64,000 nucleotides of DNA from Meridianimarinicoccus aquatilis (GCF_004358675.1 NZ_SMZO01000020.1:1-64000); one strand, 5' to 3'. Positions 45,117 through 54,577 are shown, counted from the stretch's first letter. Notes: a model not told the origin generated them from the sequence alone. Made by a program: numbers and translations.

Positions 45117-45303
45117 TGTTTGCAACGGCGTCCGCCGGGAGCCGCTGACCAAGTAACTTCATTCCAGCCTGTGCGGAATTGCGTGTAACCTCACGGGGCG
45201 TGCAATTCTGCGCAGGAATGAAGGCCAAAGAAACCGTCAGGATCATTGCCGTGATAGCGTGATTTTTCTCGCACAAGGTGGTGTGGGGGAGTATGGGGTC
45301 GGC

Positions 45304-46539
45304 ATGAAGCTAAGTACCCATACCTTGTCCGGGGCGGCCACGCTTCCGCGTTGGCGGCGGCCCGTTTCATTGCTCGTCTTGATGGCCGCAGCCATGCCGA
45401 TTGCCTTTGCGACGTGGTCTGCGCTGCTCAATAATTTTGTGATCGAAGCTGCGGGCTTCGACGGGTCTGATATCGGCTGGCTACACACGGTGCGCGAGAT
45501 TCCGGGATTTTTGGCTGTCGGAGTGATTGCCCTGCTGCTGTTTATACGCGAGCAGGTCTTGGGTCTCGTGTCGCTGATCCTGTTGGGCGTCGCGACGGCG
45601 CTGACCGCACAGTTCCCAAGTTTGGGCGGAATTCTGACATTGACGATGCTCAGTTCCATCGGGTTCCACTATTTCGAGACGGTCAATCAATCCCTGCAAT
45701 TGCAATGGATCGACAAGGACAATGCACCGCGCGTGCTTGGTTGGTTGGTGTCGGCCGGGTCAGCGGCGTCACTGGTTGCCTATGGGCTGCTGGCGTTGAC
45801 TTGGCTGGCGTTGGATTTGGAATTCAATACCGTCTATATGATTGCCGGCGGTACGACTGCGGCGCTGGCCATCTTTGCCCTATTTGCGTTTCCGCAATTT
45901 GAAACGCCCCATCCGCAGGTGCGCCGTATGGTGCTGCGCCGCCGGTACTGGCTGTACTACGCATTGCAGTTCATGTCGGGCGCGCGTCGGCAGATATTCG
46001 TGGTCTTCGCGGCATTCATGATGGTTGAGAAGTTCGGCTTTGAGGTTCACCAAGTCACGATGCTTCTGCTGGTCAACTATGTGGTGAGTATGGTGATCGC
46101 CCCACTGATGGGCCGCGCCGTCGGGCGATTCGGGGAACGCGCTGCGCTAAGCTTTGAATATATCGGGTTGATGGGTGTTTTTCTGGCCTATGGCGGTTTG
46201 TACCAATTTGGATGGGGAGTCGGGCTGGCAATCGGGCTTTATATCGCGGATCATACGTTCTTTGCGCTCGCCTTTGCGCTGCGTACATATTTCCAGAAGA
46301 TTGCTGACCCGGCAGATATTGCCCCAACGGCTGCGGTTGCCTTTACGATCAATCACATCGCCGCCGTTTTCCTTCCGGCGCTTTTGGGCTATTTATGGTT
46401 AACGTCACCCGCATCGGTGTTTGGCCTCGCGGCCGCTATGGCGGCTGTATCCCTCGGATTGGCCCTGATCATCCCGCGAAATCCATCGCCCGGCGCGGAA
46501 ACAGTGTTTTCGGCAAGAGTCGTATCGCGACCCGTCTAG
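45304..46539 (+). CDS. Major facilitator superfamily transporter
   Basis: A 411-residue integral membrane protein with about 12 hydrophobic helices and the general MFS layout (an LLNNFVIEAAGFDGSDIGWLHTVREIPGFLAVG opening, a central basic loop PQVRRMVLRRRYW and a second six-helix bundle). I do not recognise a substrate-specific signature. A GGGGA stretch lies upstream of the ATG at 45304. It sits alone between priA and msrA. Confidence 0.82.
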   Translation: MKLSTHTLSGAATLPRWRRPVSLLVLMAAAMPIAFATWSALLNNFVIEAAGFDGSDIGWLHTVREIPGFLAVGVIALLLFIREQVLGLVSLILLGVATALTAQFPSLGGILTLTMLSSIGFHYFETVNQSLQLQWIDKDNAPRVLGWLVSAGSAASLVAYGLLALTWLALDLEFNTVYMIAGGTTAALAIFALFAFPQFETPHPQVRRMVLRRRYWLYYALQFMSGARRQIFVVFAAFMMVEKFGFEVHQVTMLLLVNYVVSMVIAPLMGRAVGRFGERAALSFEYIGLMGVFLAYGGLYQFGWGVGLAIGLYIADHTFFALAFALRTYFQKIADPADIAPTAAVAFTINHIAAVFLPALLGYLWLTSPASVFGLAAAMAAVSLGLALIIPRNPSPGAETVFSARVVSRPV

Positions 46540-46603
46540 TTAACGGACTTGCGCGTCACCATATCTTTCGGACAGTATTCGTCTGCGATTGGGGGGAAGA
46601 AAC

Positions 46604-47266
46604 ATGTTCTTTTTTCAGACAAAGAAGGCCGTAATGGTCAAGCCTGAGCAAGCGCTTCCGGGGCGCAATGCAGCGAATGAAATGCCCGGGACACATTTTC
46701 TGTCAGATCGTCCGTTGGATGCTGAAACCCCGGCTGGCATGTGCGAAGCGATGTTCGGCATGGGGTGTTTCTGGGGCGTTGAAAGAATGTTTTGGGACAT
46801 TCCCGGCGTGTGGCTGACAATGGTGGGCTATGCGGGTGGGTATACGCCGAACCCAACCTATCAAGAAGTGTGCACAGGCCGCACGGGTCACAATGAAGTG
46901 GTGCGCCTGATCTTTGATCCCAAAAAAGTCAGTTATGACGATCTGCTCAAGGTGTTTTGGGAAGGGCACGATCCCACGCAAGGCATGCGGCAAGGCAACG
47001 ATGTGGGGACTCAATACCGGTCGGGCATCTATACCTATGATGACGCACAGGCCGACGCAGCCCGCGCCAGTTTGGCAATGATCACGCCGCGTTTCGAAGC
47101 GGCAGGGTTTGGTGCGCCGACGACAGAAGTGCTTCCAGCACCAAGTTTCTACTTCGCCGAAGAGTATCACCAGCAGTATCTTGCCAAAAATCCCGCAGGA
47201 TATTGCGGTCTGGGCGGCACCGGTGTGACCTGTCCGATCGGCGTGCTTGCAGAGCCTGACGTGTAA
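46604..47266 (+). CDS. msrA: Peptide methionine-S-sulfoxide reductase
   Basis: Repairs oxidised methionine S-sulfoxide in proteins. The 220-residue enzyme has the catalytic Cys55 in GMGCFWGVERMF. The conserved GYAGG and GRTGHNEVV motifs follow, with the EGHDPTQGMRQGNDVGTQYRS segment and two C-terminal resolving cysteines (Cys201 and Cys210). The N terminus extends about 45 residues before the core but has no clear signal peptide. A GGGGGGAAG site precedes the ATG. Confidence 0.96.
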   Translation: MFFFQTKKAVMVKPEQALPGRNAANEMPGTHFLSDRPLDAETPAGMCEAMFGMGCFWGVERMFWDIPGVWLTMVGYAGGYTPNPTYQEVCTGRTGHNEVVRLIFDPKKVSYDDLLKVFWEGHDPTQGMRQGNDVGTQYRSGIYTYDDAQADAARASLAMITPRFEAAGFGAPTTEVLPAPSFYFAEEYHQQYLAKNPAGYCGLGGTGVTCPIGVLAEPDV

Positions 47267-47350
47267 GCGGTCAGCAGCGCGGCTTGATCTTGGCCCGCTG
47301 CCATGACATCTGCCGCGATTGAACGAGACCGGCAACGAGGTAGACGAGAC

Positions 47351-48220
47351 GTGACCACCTGGACCGCCCTGACGACACTGGACACCGGCGATGACGCCCG
47401 TGCTCTTGCCGACGCCCTAGAAGCTTTTGAGCCTGAGCCCACAGGGGTCGGGGCTTTTGAAATGGAAGACGGCTCCGGCCTTTGGGAGGTCGGCGCATAT
47501 TTTGAAGAAGCGCCAGACGAGATTGGCCTCGCACTTCTTGCCGCTGTGCACTCTGCACGGCCTTTTACGGTGTCCGAATTGCCCGAGACGGATTGGGTTG
47601 CCAAGGTGCGGCGCGAACTTGCACCGGTCGAAGCGGGGCGGTTCTTTGTCTATGGCAGTCACGATGCCGACAAGTTGCCCAAAGGCCGCATTGGTCTGTT
47701 GATCGAGGCGTCCATGGCATTTGGAACCGGCCATCATGGGACGACTTTGGGGTGCCTTCGGGCGCTTGACCGTCTGGCCGATGATGGTTTTTCGCCCAAG
47801 CAGGTGGCCGATATCGGATGCGGTACGGCTGTTCTCGCGATGGCGGCGGCGCGCTTGTACGACATTGATGTGGTTGCCGGAGACATTGATCCGGTCGCTA
47901 TCGAAGTGGCAGAGGCGAACCTTGCCGCCGGCGGTGTCGCGGACCGTGTGCATTGCTTTGTAGGCGCTGGGTTCGACCATCCGATGTGCCGGGCGCAAAT
48001 GCCCTATGATCTGGTGTTCGCAAACATCCTGAAAGGGCCGTTGATCGACCTTGCGCCGGATATGGCTGCGGCGACCGCCCAAGGCGGGATCGCGATTCTG
48101 TCTGGGATTTTGAATGAACAGGCGGCGGATGTGCGCGCGGCCTATGCCGAAGCCGGTTACACCAACGGAACGGCGGAAGTGATCGGCGATTGGACAACGC
48201 TGACCTTGGTCCGGGACTGA
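47351..48220 (+). CDS. prmA: Ribosomal protein L11 methyltransferase-like (PrmA)
   Basis: A 289-residue SAM-dependent methyltransferase of the PrmA type, expected to trimethylate ribosomal protein L11. The SAM motif VADIGCGTAVLAMAAARL (about residue 157), the acidic VVAGDIDPVAIEVAEANL motif II and the FANILKGPL active-site motif are visible, as is the AFGTGHHGTT segment. I prefer the GTG at 47351, where the N-terminal PrmA domain begins (VTTWTALTTLD); an ATG 48 bp upstream gives a non-homologous extension. Confidence 0.92.
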   Translation: MTTWTALTTLDTGDDARALADALEAFEPEPTGVGAFEMEDGSGLWEVGAYFEEAPDEIGLALLAAVHSARPFTVSELPETDWVAKVRRELAPVEAGRFFVYGSHDADKLPKGRIGLLIEASMAFGTGHHGTTLGCLRALDRLADDGFSPKQVADIGCGTAVLAMAAARLYDIDVVAGDIDPVAIEVAEANLAAGGVADRVHCFVGAGFDHPMCRAQMPYDLVFANILKGPLIDLAPDMAAATAQGGIAILSGILNEQAADVRAAYAEAGYTNGTAEVIGDWTTLTLVRD

Positions 48221-48251
48221 CCGGGGCAGCTAGGTTTGGCGGTCAGGTGCA

Positions 48252-48290
48252 ATGAAAGGGGCCGCGAGATGTCTTGCATCCAGCGGCCCT
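48252..48290 (-). terminator. Terminator after the DUF1127 gene
   Basis: Stem GGGCCGC (48259-48265) with GCGGCCC (48283-48289), with an inner GATG/CATC stem, followed on the minus strand by TTTCATT. It lies between the convergent prmA and DUF1127 genes. Confidence 0.7.
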
Positions 48291-48322
48291 GAAGGAATGC
48301 GCGCGCATTCGGTGCGCAGCAC

Positions 48323-48529
48323 TCACAAGCCTGCGCCGCGGCGGGCAATCCGATCAATATCGCCGGCAGTGATGCCGATATCGTCCAATTCGCGCGCGGT
48401 CAGGTTAGCAAGGGCGCGGCGGGTCATTTCGGCGGTGTAGTAAGCGCGAAGTGTTTTCAAGGCGGTGCTGAAGAACGACGGCGCGGCTGGCGCCATGCCT
48501 GTCGAGATTGCGTTAGCTTGGGTCGTCAT
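48323..48529 (-). CDS. DUF1127 domain small protein
   Basis: A 68-residue basic protein whose C-terminal half is a DUF1127 domain (the RRALANLTARELDDIGITAGDIDRIARR region). Members of this family in Rhodobacter (CcaF1) and Agrobacterium are small arginine-rich RNA-binding proteins that affect small-RNA maturation and stress or carbon responses. An AAAGGACC ribosome site precedes the ATG. It is a single gene with its own terminator. Confidence 0.9.
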   Translation of the reverse strand: MTTQANAISTGMAPAAPSFFSTALKTLRAYYTAEMTRRALANLTARELDDIGITAGDIDRIARRGAGL

Positions 48530-48858
48530 GGTGTGGTCCTTTGATTTGAACGTGGGCGAACCGCTGAATCATTGTGCGGTTTGGAAACTTGCAGCTATGC
48601 CTGCCGCGCGCGTCGCGCAATGGCGCAAATTGCAAGGCGCCCCTGCGTTTTTCGCATGGCTTCGTTTGTGGTTAATTGTATGACAATATTGTGAAAAATA
48701 GTTTCAGGGCGTGCCTGTGCGCAAAGCCTGGATGGCGGAGCATGAGGGGCGCAATGCGCGGCCCCTGCGAGGCCAGTGGTCGCTTCAAGGCTTTGGTCTT
48801 TGCGAATGTTCTTGTTTCGTGCTAATCCGTTGAAAAACTATAAAGAGCAGGATCAACG
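48530..48858. other. 329-bp intergenic region between the DUF1127 gene and ruvC
   Basis: Divergent promoter region. It contains a 10-bp palindrome ACAATATTGT (48683-48692) in an AT-rich stretch and a hairpin with arms AGGGGC/GCCCCT (48745-48750 with 48761-48766). No convincing gene is seen. Confidence 0.5.
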
Positions 48859-49365
48859 ATGCGGATATTGGGGATTGACCCAGGGCTTCGGCGACTGGGT
48901 TGGGGGATCGTGGATGTGGATGGCTCGCGATTTCGTCACCTTGCCCATGGCACCTGCTTGTCTGGAACCGGTGATCTGGCCACACGGTTGCTGGCGCTTC
49001 ATACCGAATTGACCGCTGTGGTGGCACGGTACACACCCACCCACGCTGCCGTCGAACAAACCTTTGTAAATCGCGATCCGGTGGGAACGCTCAAACTGGG
49101 ACAGGCGCGCGCAGTTGCGCTTTTGGTGCCCGCGCAAGCCGGGCTGACGGTTGGGGAATACGCGCCCAACGCGGTCAAGAAAGCCGTCGTGGGCGTGGGG
49201 CATGCCGATAAGGCCCAAATAAAGCATATGATCGGGCTGCAATTCCCCGGAGTGACGGTAGATGGGCCTGATGCGGCGGACGCATTGGCAATCGCCATGT
49301 GTCACGCGTGGCATTTGCAATCATCGGGGCGCCTTCAGGCCGCATTGCGAAAGGCAGCGTCATGA
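48859..49365 (+). CDS. ruvC: Holliday junction resolvase RuvC
   Basis: Cleaves Holliday junctions symmetrically during recombination. The 168 residues show the RNase H-like catalytic acids Asp7 (LGIDPG), Glu66 (VEQTFV), Asp138 and Asp141 ([12 protein letters not shown]). The first gene of ruvCAB, its TGA overlaps the ruvA ATG. Confidence 0.97.
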   Translation: MRILGIDPGLRRLGWGIVDVDGSRFRHLAHGTCLSGTGDLATRLLALHTELTAVVARYTPTHAAVEQTFVNRDPVGTLKLGQARAVALLVPAQAGLTVGEYAPNAVKKAVVGVGHADKAQIKHMIGLQFPGVTVDGPDAADALAIAMCHAWHLQSSGRLQAALRKAAS

Positions 49366-50039
49366 TCGGGCGGTTGTCGGGGCAGCTCGCGTATCGCGGG
49401 GCAGACCATGTGATGATCGACGTGAACGGCGTAGGGTACTTGGTCTATTGCTCTGACCGGACCATGGCGACCCTGCCTGCCAAGGGCGGGTTCGTGTCGC
49501 TGTATACGGATTTACTGGTGCGCGAAGACAATCTGCAATTGTTCGGCTTTCAGACGTTGGCAGAAAAGGAATGGTATCGCCTTTTGACCACGGTGCAGGG
49601 CGTCGGCGCCAAGGCTGCCGTGGCGATCCTTGGGACGTTGGGGCCAGACGGGGTGAGCAGGGCGATCGCGCTTGGCGATGCAAATGCGGTCAAGGCGGCC
49701 CCCGGTGTCGGCCCGAAGATTGCACAGCGGGTTGTGAATGAACTGCGAGACAAAGCGCCGTCGGTCATGGCGATGTCGGGCGTGGGAGCGCAACCCGCTG
49801 CACCGACGGGTGATCCGGTTGGAGGGGTGATTGAGCCGCCTGTGGCCGTTTCACCGGCACCATCCGCCGGAACCACTGATGCGTTTGCCCAGTCTGATGC
49901 ACTGTCGGCATTGACCAATCTGGGATACAGCCCGTCTGATGCCGCCTCTGCCGTTGCGCAAGCGGCGGGCGAGGCGCCTGATGCAAGCACAGAAACGCTG
50001 ATCCGCGCCGCGCTTAGACTGCTCGCGCCAAAGGACTGA
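49362..50039 (+). CDS. ruvA: Holliday junction branch-migration protein RuvA
   Basis: The tetrameric junction-binding protein that loads RuvB. The 225-residue protein has the N-terminal OB domain ([13 protein letters not shown] and onward), two helix-hairpin-helix motifs ([15 protein letters not shown] and [17 protein letters not shown]) and a C-terminal UBA-like domain III ([22 protein letters not shown]). A long Pro/Ala/Gly-rich linker of about 50 residues joins the domains. It overlaps ruvC by 4 bp, and ruvB starts 4 bp later. Confidence 0.97.
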   Translation: MIGRLSGQLAYRGADHVMIDVNGVGYLVYCSDRTMATLPAKGGFVSLYTDLLVREDNLQLFGFQTLAEKEWYRLLTTVQGVGAKAAVAILGTLGPDGVSRAIALGDANAVKAAPGVGPKIAQRVVNELRDKAPSVMAMSGVGAQPAAPTGDPVGGVIEPPVAVSPAPSAGTTDAFAQSDALSALTNLGYSPSDAASAVAQAAGEAPDASTETLIRAALRLLAPKD

Positions 50040-50043
50040 ACCC

Positions 50044-51075
50044 ATGTCAGACGACCTGAACCCCGACCTGCGCCCCGACCCGCAGCCCGAGGATCGGGAT
50101 CGCGCTCTGCGCCCACAAACTCTGGACGAGTTCACCGGTCAGGCAGAGGCACGCGCCAACCTGCGGGTGTTCATTCAAAGCGCCCGTCAGCGTGGCGAGG
50201 CGATGGATCACACGTTGTTCCACGGCCCGCCCGGGCTTGGCAAGACAACGCTGGCGCAGATCATTGCCCGCGAACTGGGTGTGAATTTTCGTATGACTTC
50301 AGGGCCGGTTCTGGCCAAGGCCGGGGATCTGGCGGCGATTCTGACCAACCTTGAAGCGCGCGATGTGCTGTTCATCGATGAAATCCACCGCCTGAACCCG
50401 GCGGTGGAAGAAGTGCTGTACCCAGCACTGGAAGATTATGAATTGGATCTGGTCATCGGCGAAGGCCCTGCCGCGCGGACCGTTCGGATCGAATTGCAAC
50501 CTTTCACCCTGATTGGTGCCACCACGCGGCTTGGCCTTTTGACCACGCCGCTGCGCGACAGGTTCGGGATTCCAACACGGTTGAATTTTTATACCATCGA
50601 CGAGTTGGACAAGATCGTGACGCGCGGTGCCCGGTTGATGGGGGTTCCCGCCGATCCAGCTGGCGCGCGGGAAATAGCGCGGCGCGCGCGGGGCACGCCG
50701 CGGATCGCGGGCCGACTTTTGCGTCGGGTGGTAGATTTCGCCGTGGTTGAAGGGGATGGGCGCATTGACCACGCCATCGCGGATAGCGCGCTGACCCGGC
50801 TGGGTGTGGACGATCTTGGCCTTGATGGAGCGGACCGGCGATACCTGAAGTTGATCGCGGACCATTATGGCGGCGGGCCTGTGGGGATTGAGACGTTGTC
50901 AGCGGCTCTGTCTGAAAGCCGGGATGCGCTTGAGGAAGTCATTGAGCCCTATTTGCTACAGCAGGGGTTGATCCAGCGAACCCCGCGAGGGCGGATGCTG
51001 GCGCAGGGAGCCTGGAGGCATCTTGGGCTCGACGCCCCTCGGCGGCCGCAGGACGATCTCTTTGGCGGAGGTTGA
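50044..51075 (+). CDS. ruvB: Holliday junction helicase RuvB
   Basis: The AAA+ motor of branch migration, acting with RuvA. The 343 residues have the Walker A motif GPPGLGKT at 61-68, Walker B DEIH at about 113-116, sensor segments ([17 protein letters not shown]) and the C-terminal winged helix ([17 protein letters not shown]). It ends the ruvCAB operon, followed by a copy of the structured intergenic repeat. Confidence 0.98.
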   Translation: MSDDLNPDLRPDPQPEDRDRALRPQTLDEFTGQAEARANLRVFIQSARQRGEAMDHTLFHGPPGLGKTTLAQIIARELGVNFRMTSGPVLAKAGDLAAILTNLEARDVLFIDEIHRLNPAVEEVLYPALEDYELDLVIGEGPAARTVRIELQPFTLIGATTRLGLLTTPLRDRFGIPTRLNFYTIDELDKIVTRGARLMGVPADPAGAREIARRARGTPRIAGRLLRRVVDFAVVEGDGRIDHAIADSALTRLGVDDLGLDGADRRYLKLIADHYGGGPVGIETLSAALSESRDALEEVIEPYLLQQGLIQRTPRGRMLAQGAWRHLGLDAPRRPQDDLFGGG

Positions 51076-51095
51076 GCGAAGCCAGAGCCGGGGAA

Positions 51096-51162
51096 CTCCC
51101 GCCCGTCGCACGCGCCTTTGCAAGCCGCTACTCCCGTTGGGCCCGGCGCGTCGCTTCGCGCC
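51096..51162 (+). repeat. Structured intergenic repeat, copy 3 (diverged)
   Basis: It shares CTCCCGCCCGTC (51096-51107) and CTCCCGTTGGGCCCGG (51131-51146) with the other copies. The second hairpin is retained with different sequence (GGCGCG 51145-51150, CGCGCC 51157-51162). The first hairpin is degenerate. It starts 20 bp after the ruvB stop. Confidence 0.7.
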
Positions 51163-51249
51163 GCGCGGTCGGATTTTGGGGGCGATGATGTGGCTTGATG
51201 GCGGGGCTGCGTGGTTGCTCAGCCGAGATGTGCCGGGCATAAAGCCGTC

Positions 51250-51891
51250 ATGCAAGACACATCCCTTTCTCCCGACGCCGTATCCGCGCTGTTTACCCGT
51301 ACTGACGGCCAGTTTCTGTTTGCCCGGTGGGGTCGCCCTATCGTTCCGGTGATCTTCGGCGTAACAGAAGAAACGATCCCGGTTTTGAAGGGCGCGATCG
51401 AGGCCGTTGTAGCGTTGGCCGACCACAAGATGGCGGAAACTGACCCTGAACTGGGCGCGAACCTGATGGTGTTCTTTGTTCGCGACTGGTCAGAATTGAC
51501 GGAAACGCCGAACCTTGACCGGATGATCCCCGACCTTGGTCCCTTGGTGGATCGACTTCAGACGGTGGGTGCCAATCAATATCGCATTTTCCGATTTGAT
51601 GAAGATGGCGGAATAAAGGCGTGCTTTGTCTTTCTGCGGATGGATGCGCAGTTGGCGAGCCTTGATGCGGAGACGCTTGCGCTGACGCAGATGGTTCAAT
51701 CTGTTCTGCTGTGGTCCGACGCAGCGTTTACCGAGCAGTCAGCGCTTGCCAAAACGCCGGGTGGCCGCGTGGTTTTGCGCCCGGAAATAGGGGCCTTGAT
51801 CCGAGCAGCTTATGATCCAGTGCTGCCGCCCGCATCCGAAGATGCCAGCCACGCGCTGCGCCTGTTCGCACGTATGGCGGCGGCGCAATAG
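51250..51891 (+). CDS. Conserved protein of unknown function (213 residues)
   Basis: A soluble protein without signal peptide or membrane segments and without a motif I recognise. It has mixed alpha/beta composition, with a hydrophobic strand pattern (FARWGRPIVPVIFGV, ANLMVFFVRDW, YRIFRFDEDGGIKACFVFLR) and a helical C-terminal half ending DASHALRLFARMAAAQ. Codon use and GC are like its neighbours, which argues for a real gene. I start it at the ATG at 51250. It is convergent with the Lrp gene, 18 bp apart. Confidence 0.75.
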   Translation: MQDTSLSPDAVSALFTRTDGQFLFARWGRPIVPVIFGVTEETIPVLKGAIEAVVALADHKMAETDPELGANLMVFFVRDWSELTETPNLDRMIPDLGPLVDRLQTVGANQYRIFRFDEDGGIKACFVFLRMDAQLASLDAETLALTQMVQSVLLWSDAAFTEQSALAKTPGGRVVLRPEIGALIRAAYDPVLPPASEDASHALRLFARMAAAQ

Positions 51892-51909
51892 GGACTGGGC
51901 GTCGCGGTG

Positions 51910-52371
51910 TCAGACTGGAAGTTCAGTGGTGTCTTTGATATCGTCCATCACGAAACTTGCCGAGATTTCTGACACTGGAACCCGTGTTATCAGGCGCTGA
52001 TAAAAATTATCATATTCTTTCATTGAGCCGATCCGCACCCGCAGGATGTAGTCGATATCGCCTGCCATTCTGTGGGCGCTCACGATTTCCGGCATGCTAC
52101 GCACCGCGCGTTCGAATTTCGTTAGCCAGTCGGCGTCATGTTGGCTGGTGCGCAGCAAAACGAAGACGGACAAACCCATGCCAACCGCTTCGGGATCGAC
52201 CAAGGCAACCCGGCGAGCGATCACGCCAGACGCTTCCAGCTGCTTGACCCGTCGCCAACAGGCGTTCCGCGACATGCCGACCGCCTCTGCAAGCGCGTCT
52301 GCGCTCAATCCGGCGTCTCGCTGCAGGGCTCGCAAGATACGGCGGTCTGTTTCGTCGATTGATAGTTCCAT
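51910..52371 (-). CDS. Lrp/AsnC-family transcriptional regulator
   Basis: A 153-residue regulator with an N-terminal winged helix-turn-helix (DETDRRILRALQRDAGLSADALAEAVGMSRNACWRRVKQLE, about 5-50) and the C-terminal RAM/AsnC ligand-binding domain (from about 65, with MAGDIDYILRVRIGSMKEYDNFY). An operator-like palindrome lies against its start codon, so autoregulation is likely. It is divergent from the DUF6356 gene. The amino-acid ligand cannot be predicted. Confidence 0.92.
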   Translation of the reverse strand: MELSIDETDRRILRALQRDAGLSADALAEAVGMSRNACWRRVKQLEASGVIARRVALVDPEAVGMGLSVFVLLRTSQHDADWLTKFERAVRSMPEIVSAHRMAGDIDYILRVRIGSMKEYDNFYQRLITRVPVSEISASFVMDDIKDTTELPV

Positions 52372-52393
52372 TTTCGGGAATTTATCCCAAAAA
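52371..52393. promoter_or_regulatory. Operator-like palindrome at the start of the Lrp-family gene
   Basis: Arms TTTT-C-GGGA and TCCC-A-AAAA around an AT-rich centre (ATTTA), about 23 bp, matching the general Lrp/AsnC site form of an inverted repeat with an AT-rich middle. It overlaps the 5' end of the regulator gene and lies in the divergent promoter region of DUF6356. Confidence 0.5.
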
Positions 52394-52477
52394 ATTAGAA
52401 AAAGTAAGGAAAAATGGGAAACAATTGACTGCAGAATCGACGAATCTAGGGTCATCAACTTTTAACTGGAGGCAATC

Positions 52478-52744
52478 ATGGCCACAGAAAGCACCGCCCC
52501 TCATGTCAAACCCGGCTTCTTCCGAAGCTTCGTGGACCATCCGGCAAGCGTTAACGAAACCTATGCTCAGCATGCGCGGTTTGCATTCGGCTTTTCTGCC
52601 AGTCTTTTCATGGCCGCGTTTGCTGCGCTGGTACATGCGTTGATCCCGCCATTGTTCGAGACAACGGCGAGCCGCAAGATCAAGGCGATCCATGCACAAA
52701 TCGAAGCGCGTCATCCGCATGGCGAGCGTTTGGATGCTGATTGA
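52478..52744 (+). CDS. DUF6356 family small membrane protein
   Basis: An 88-residue protein. A family-typical segment FVDHPASVNETYAQHARFAFGF is followed by a hydrophobic helix (about residues 38-60, SASLFMAAFAALVHALIPPLF) and a charged C-terminal tail with histidines. This matches the DUF6356 pattern; function unknown. A TGGAGG ribosome site precedes the ATG. It is divergent from the Lrp-family gene and so may be its target. Confidence 0.75.
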   Translation: MATESTAPHVKPGFFRSFVDHPASVNETYAQHARFAFGFSASLFMAAFAALVHALIPPLFETTASRKIKAIHAQIEARHPHGERLDAD

Positions 52745-52853
52745 AAGGACTGGGTGACAGGCCACAGTATCGCCGATGCTTGCACTTGGGCGGGTGATCG
52801 GGTTTTCCTGCGATGCACCTGTTGCTTTCGACCTCATCAAATCGGACGACCCC

Positions 52854-53252
52854 ATGCATAGTCATTCAATCCGGGTTTACTACGAGGACACTGACCTTGC
52901 CGGAATCGTCTATTACGCCAATTACCTGAAGTTCATTGAACGAGCCCGGTCGGAGTTTTTACGCGAGATCGGCGTTGATCAAGTGGCGCTGAAGCGCGAC
53001 GCGGGCGTTGTCTTTGCGGTTCGGCGTGTTGAAATCGACTATGTTGCGCCTGCGGTTTTCGATGACTTGTTGATCGTTGCAACTACGGTCACTCACATTG
53101 GTGGCGCGCGTGTGACTTTGCAGCAAAACGTGCTGCGGGGGGCCGATGTTCTTGTGCGATCCGTCGTGACGATCGCCGCCTTGCAAGAAAATGGCCGCCC
53201 GGCCCGGATGCCGCAAAACCTGCGCATTGCGATGGCGAAGGCTGGGGAATAA
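52854..53252 (+). CDS. ybgC: Tol-Pal system acyl-CoA thioesterase YbgC
   Basis: A 132-residue hot-dog-fold thioesterase. The catalytic Asp14 lies in YYEDTDLAGIVYYANYLKFIERAR, the diagnostic motif of 4-hydroxybenzoyl-CoA-thioesterase-type YbgC. The gene heads the tol-pal cluster in most proteobacteria, as here, though its link to Tol function is unclear and it may act on acyl-CoA or acyl-ACP in lipid metabolism. The ATG at 52854 is chosen because the fold begins there. Confidence 0.94.
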   Translation: MHSHSIRVYYEDTDLAGIVYYANYLKFIERARSEFLREIGVDQVALKRDAGVVFAVRRVEIDYVAPAVFDDLLIVATTVTHIGGARVTLQQNVLRGADVLVRSVVTIAALQENGRPARMPQNLRIAMAKAGE

Positions 53253-53417
53253 GCGCAATCAGTGCAGACACTTAACCGCTTGAACGCTGGGCTGTGTCGC
53301 CGGGCCGCGAAAAAGTGACCGCCTGCGCACACCGCGCAGCATGGCGCCGAATGCTTGATTGAGGTAATATCCCCTTAACAAATGCGGCAAAACCGCCGCG
53401 GGCAGACAGGCAAGCAT

Positions 53418-54089
53418 ATGGATCCGATAGATTTTTCCTTCTGGGCGCTGTTTGCGCGCGCCACCCTGACCGTAAAGCTGGTGATGATCTTGCTAATCGC
53501 ATCGTCGGTTTGGTCTTGGGCGATCATTATTTCAAAACACCTTGCGTTCAGGTCTGCGCGCCGGGCTGCTGCGCGGTTTGACCGTGCTTTTTGGTCGGGT
53601 GAGCCGCTGGACGGGTTGTTTGCCGACTTGGTTGATAACCCGCGCACCGGCCCCGAACGGATTTTTGTGGCGGGGATGACAGAATGGCATCGGTCTTTGC
53701 GCAGCACCGGCGGGATGATCCCCGGGGCAACGGCGCGGATTGACCGTTCGCTTGACGTGTCAATCGCGCGTGAATCCGAGCGTTTGAACAAAGGGTTGAC
53801 CGTGCTGGCGACGATTGGCTCTACGGCGCCTTTCGTTGGCCTTTTCGGCACCGTGTGGGGCATCATGCACGCGTTTGAGCAGATCGCGGTCAGCCAGAAC
53901 ACGTCGCTTGTGGTGGTCGCGCCGGGCATTGCCGAAGCGCTTTTGGCGACGGGGATCGGCCTGTTGGCGGCAATTCCGGCAGTTGTTTTCTATAACAAAC
54001 TCACAACTGACAGCGGGCAGATCGTCGGCGGGTACGAAGTCTTTGCAGATGAATTCGCGACCCTCTTGTCGAGAGAGGCCGACGACTGA
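53418..54089 (+). CDS. tolQ: Tol-Pal system protein TolQ
   Basis: An inner-membrane proton-channel component that, with TolR, energises TolA during outer-membrane constriction at division. The 223 residues have three transmembrane helices (about 15-37, a pair near 130-155 and 165-190) and the family motifs LTVLATIGSTAPFVGLFGTVWGIMHAF and GIAEALLATGIGLLAAIPAVVFYN. The start at 53418 follows an acceptable AGGCA site. It overlaps tolR (TGATG). Confidence 0.97.
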   Translation: MDPIDFSFWALFARATLTVKLVMILLIASSVWSWAIIISKHLAFRSARRAAARFDRAFWSGEPLDGLFADLVDNPRTGPERIFVAGMTEWHRSLRSTGGMIPGATARIDRSLDVSIARESERLNKGLTVLATIGSTAPFVGLFGTVWGIMHAFEQIAVSQNTSLVVVAPGIAEALLATGIGLLAAIPAVVFYNKLTTDSGQIVGGYEVFADEFATLLSREADD

Positions 54090-54577
54090 TGGGCGCGCAA
54101 TTATCAAGTTCAGGTCAGCCATCAGCACGCCGCGGACGCTCGCGCCGACGCCGCGCTGTTGCGCCCATGTCCGAGATCAACGTGACGCCCTTTGTGGATG
54201 TCATGTTGGTTTTGCTGGTGATTTTCATGGTTGCCGCGCCGCTAATGACCGTTGGGGTGCCAATCGAATTGCCAGAGACTGCGGCGACCTCATTGCCATC
54301 CAGCGAAGAAGAGCCCCTGACAGTGACGCTATTGCCAGACGGTCAGGTGATGATTCAGACGACCGAAGTTGCCCCAGCCGAGTTGGTGACGCGTTTGCAG
54401 GGCATTGCGGCTGAGCGCAGCGATGACCAGATTTATTTGCGCGCAGATGGGGGCATTTCCTATGCGCGCGTGATGCAGGTTATGGGGGCGCTGAACGCAG
54501 GCGGTTTTGGGAAGATCGGGCTTGTGACCGATCCGGGTGGGCCGCGTCTTGACGGCACTGACCCGGCGGATCAGTAG
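54089..54577 (+). CDS. tolR: Tol-Pal system protein TolR
   Basis: The ExbD/TolR subunit of the Tol motor. The 162-residue protein has a basic N terminus, the proton-conducting helix with the key Asp in INVTPFVDVMLVLLVIFMV (about residues 30-48) and a periplasmic ExbD-like domain. It overlaps tolQ by one base and is followed 9 bp later by tolA. Confidence 0.97.
   Translation: MGAQLSSSGQPSARRGRSRRRRAVAPMSEINVTPFVDVMLVLLVIFMVAAPLMTVGVPIELPETAATSLPSSEEEPLTVTLLPDGQVMIQTTEVAPAELVTRLQGIAAERSDDQIYLRADGGISYARVMQVMGALNAGGFGKIGLVTDPGGPRLDGTDPADQ

Noticed and set aside
48683-48692. ACAATATTGT palindrome as an operator
   Set aside because: A 10-bp AT-rich palindrome with no second copy and no matching regulator; too weak to call.
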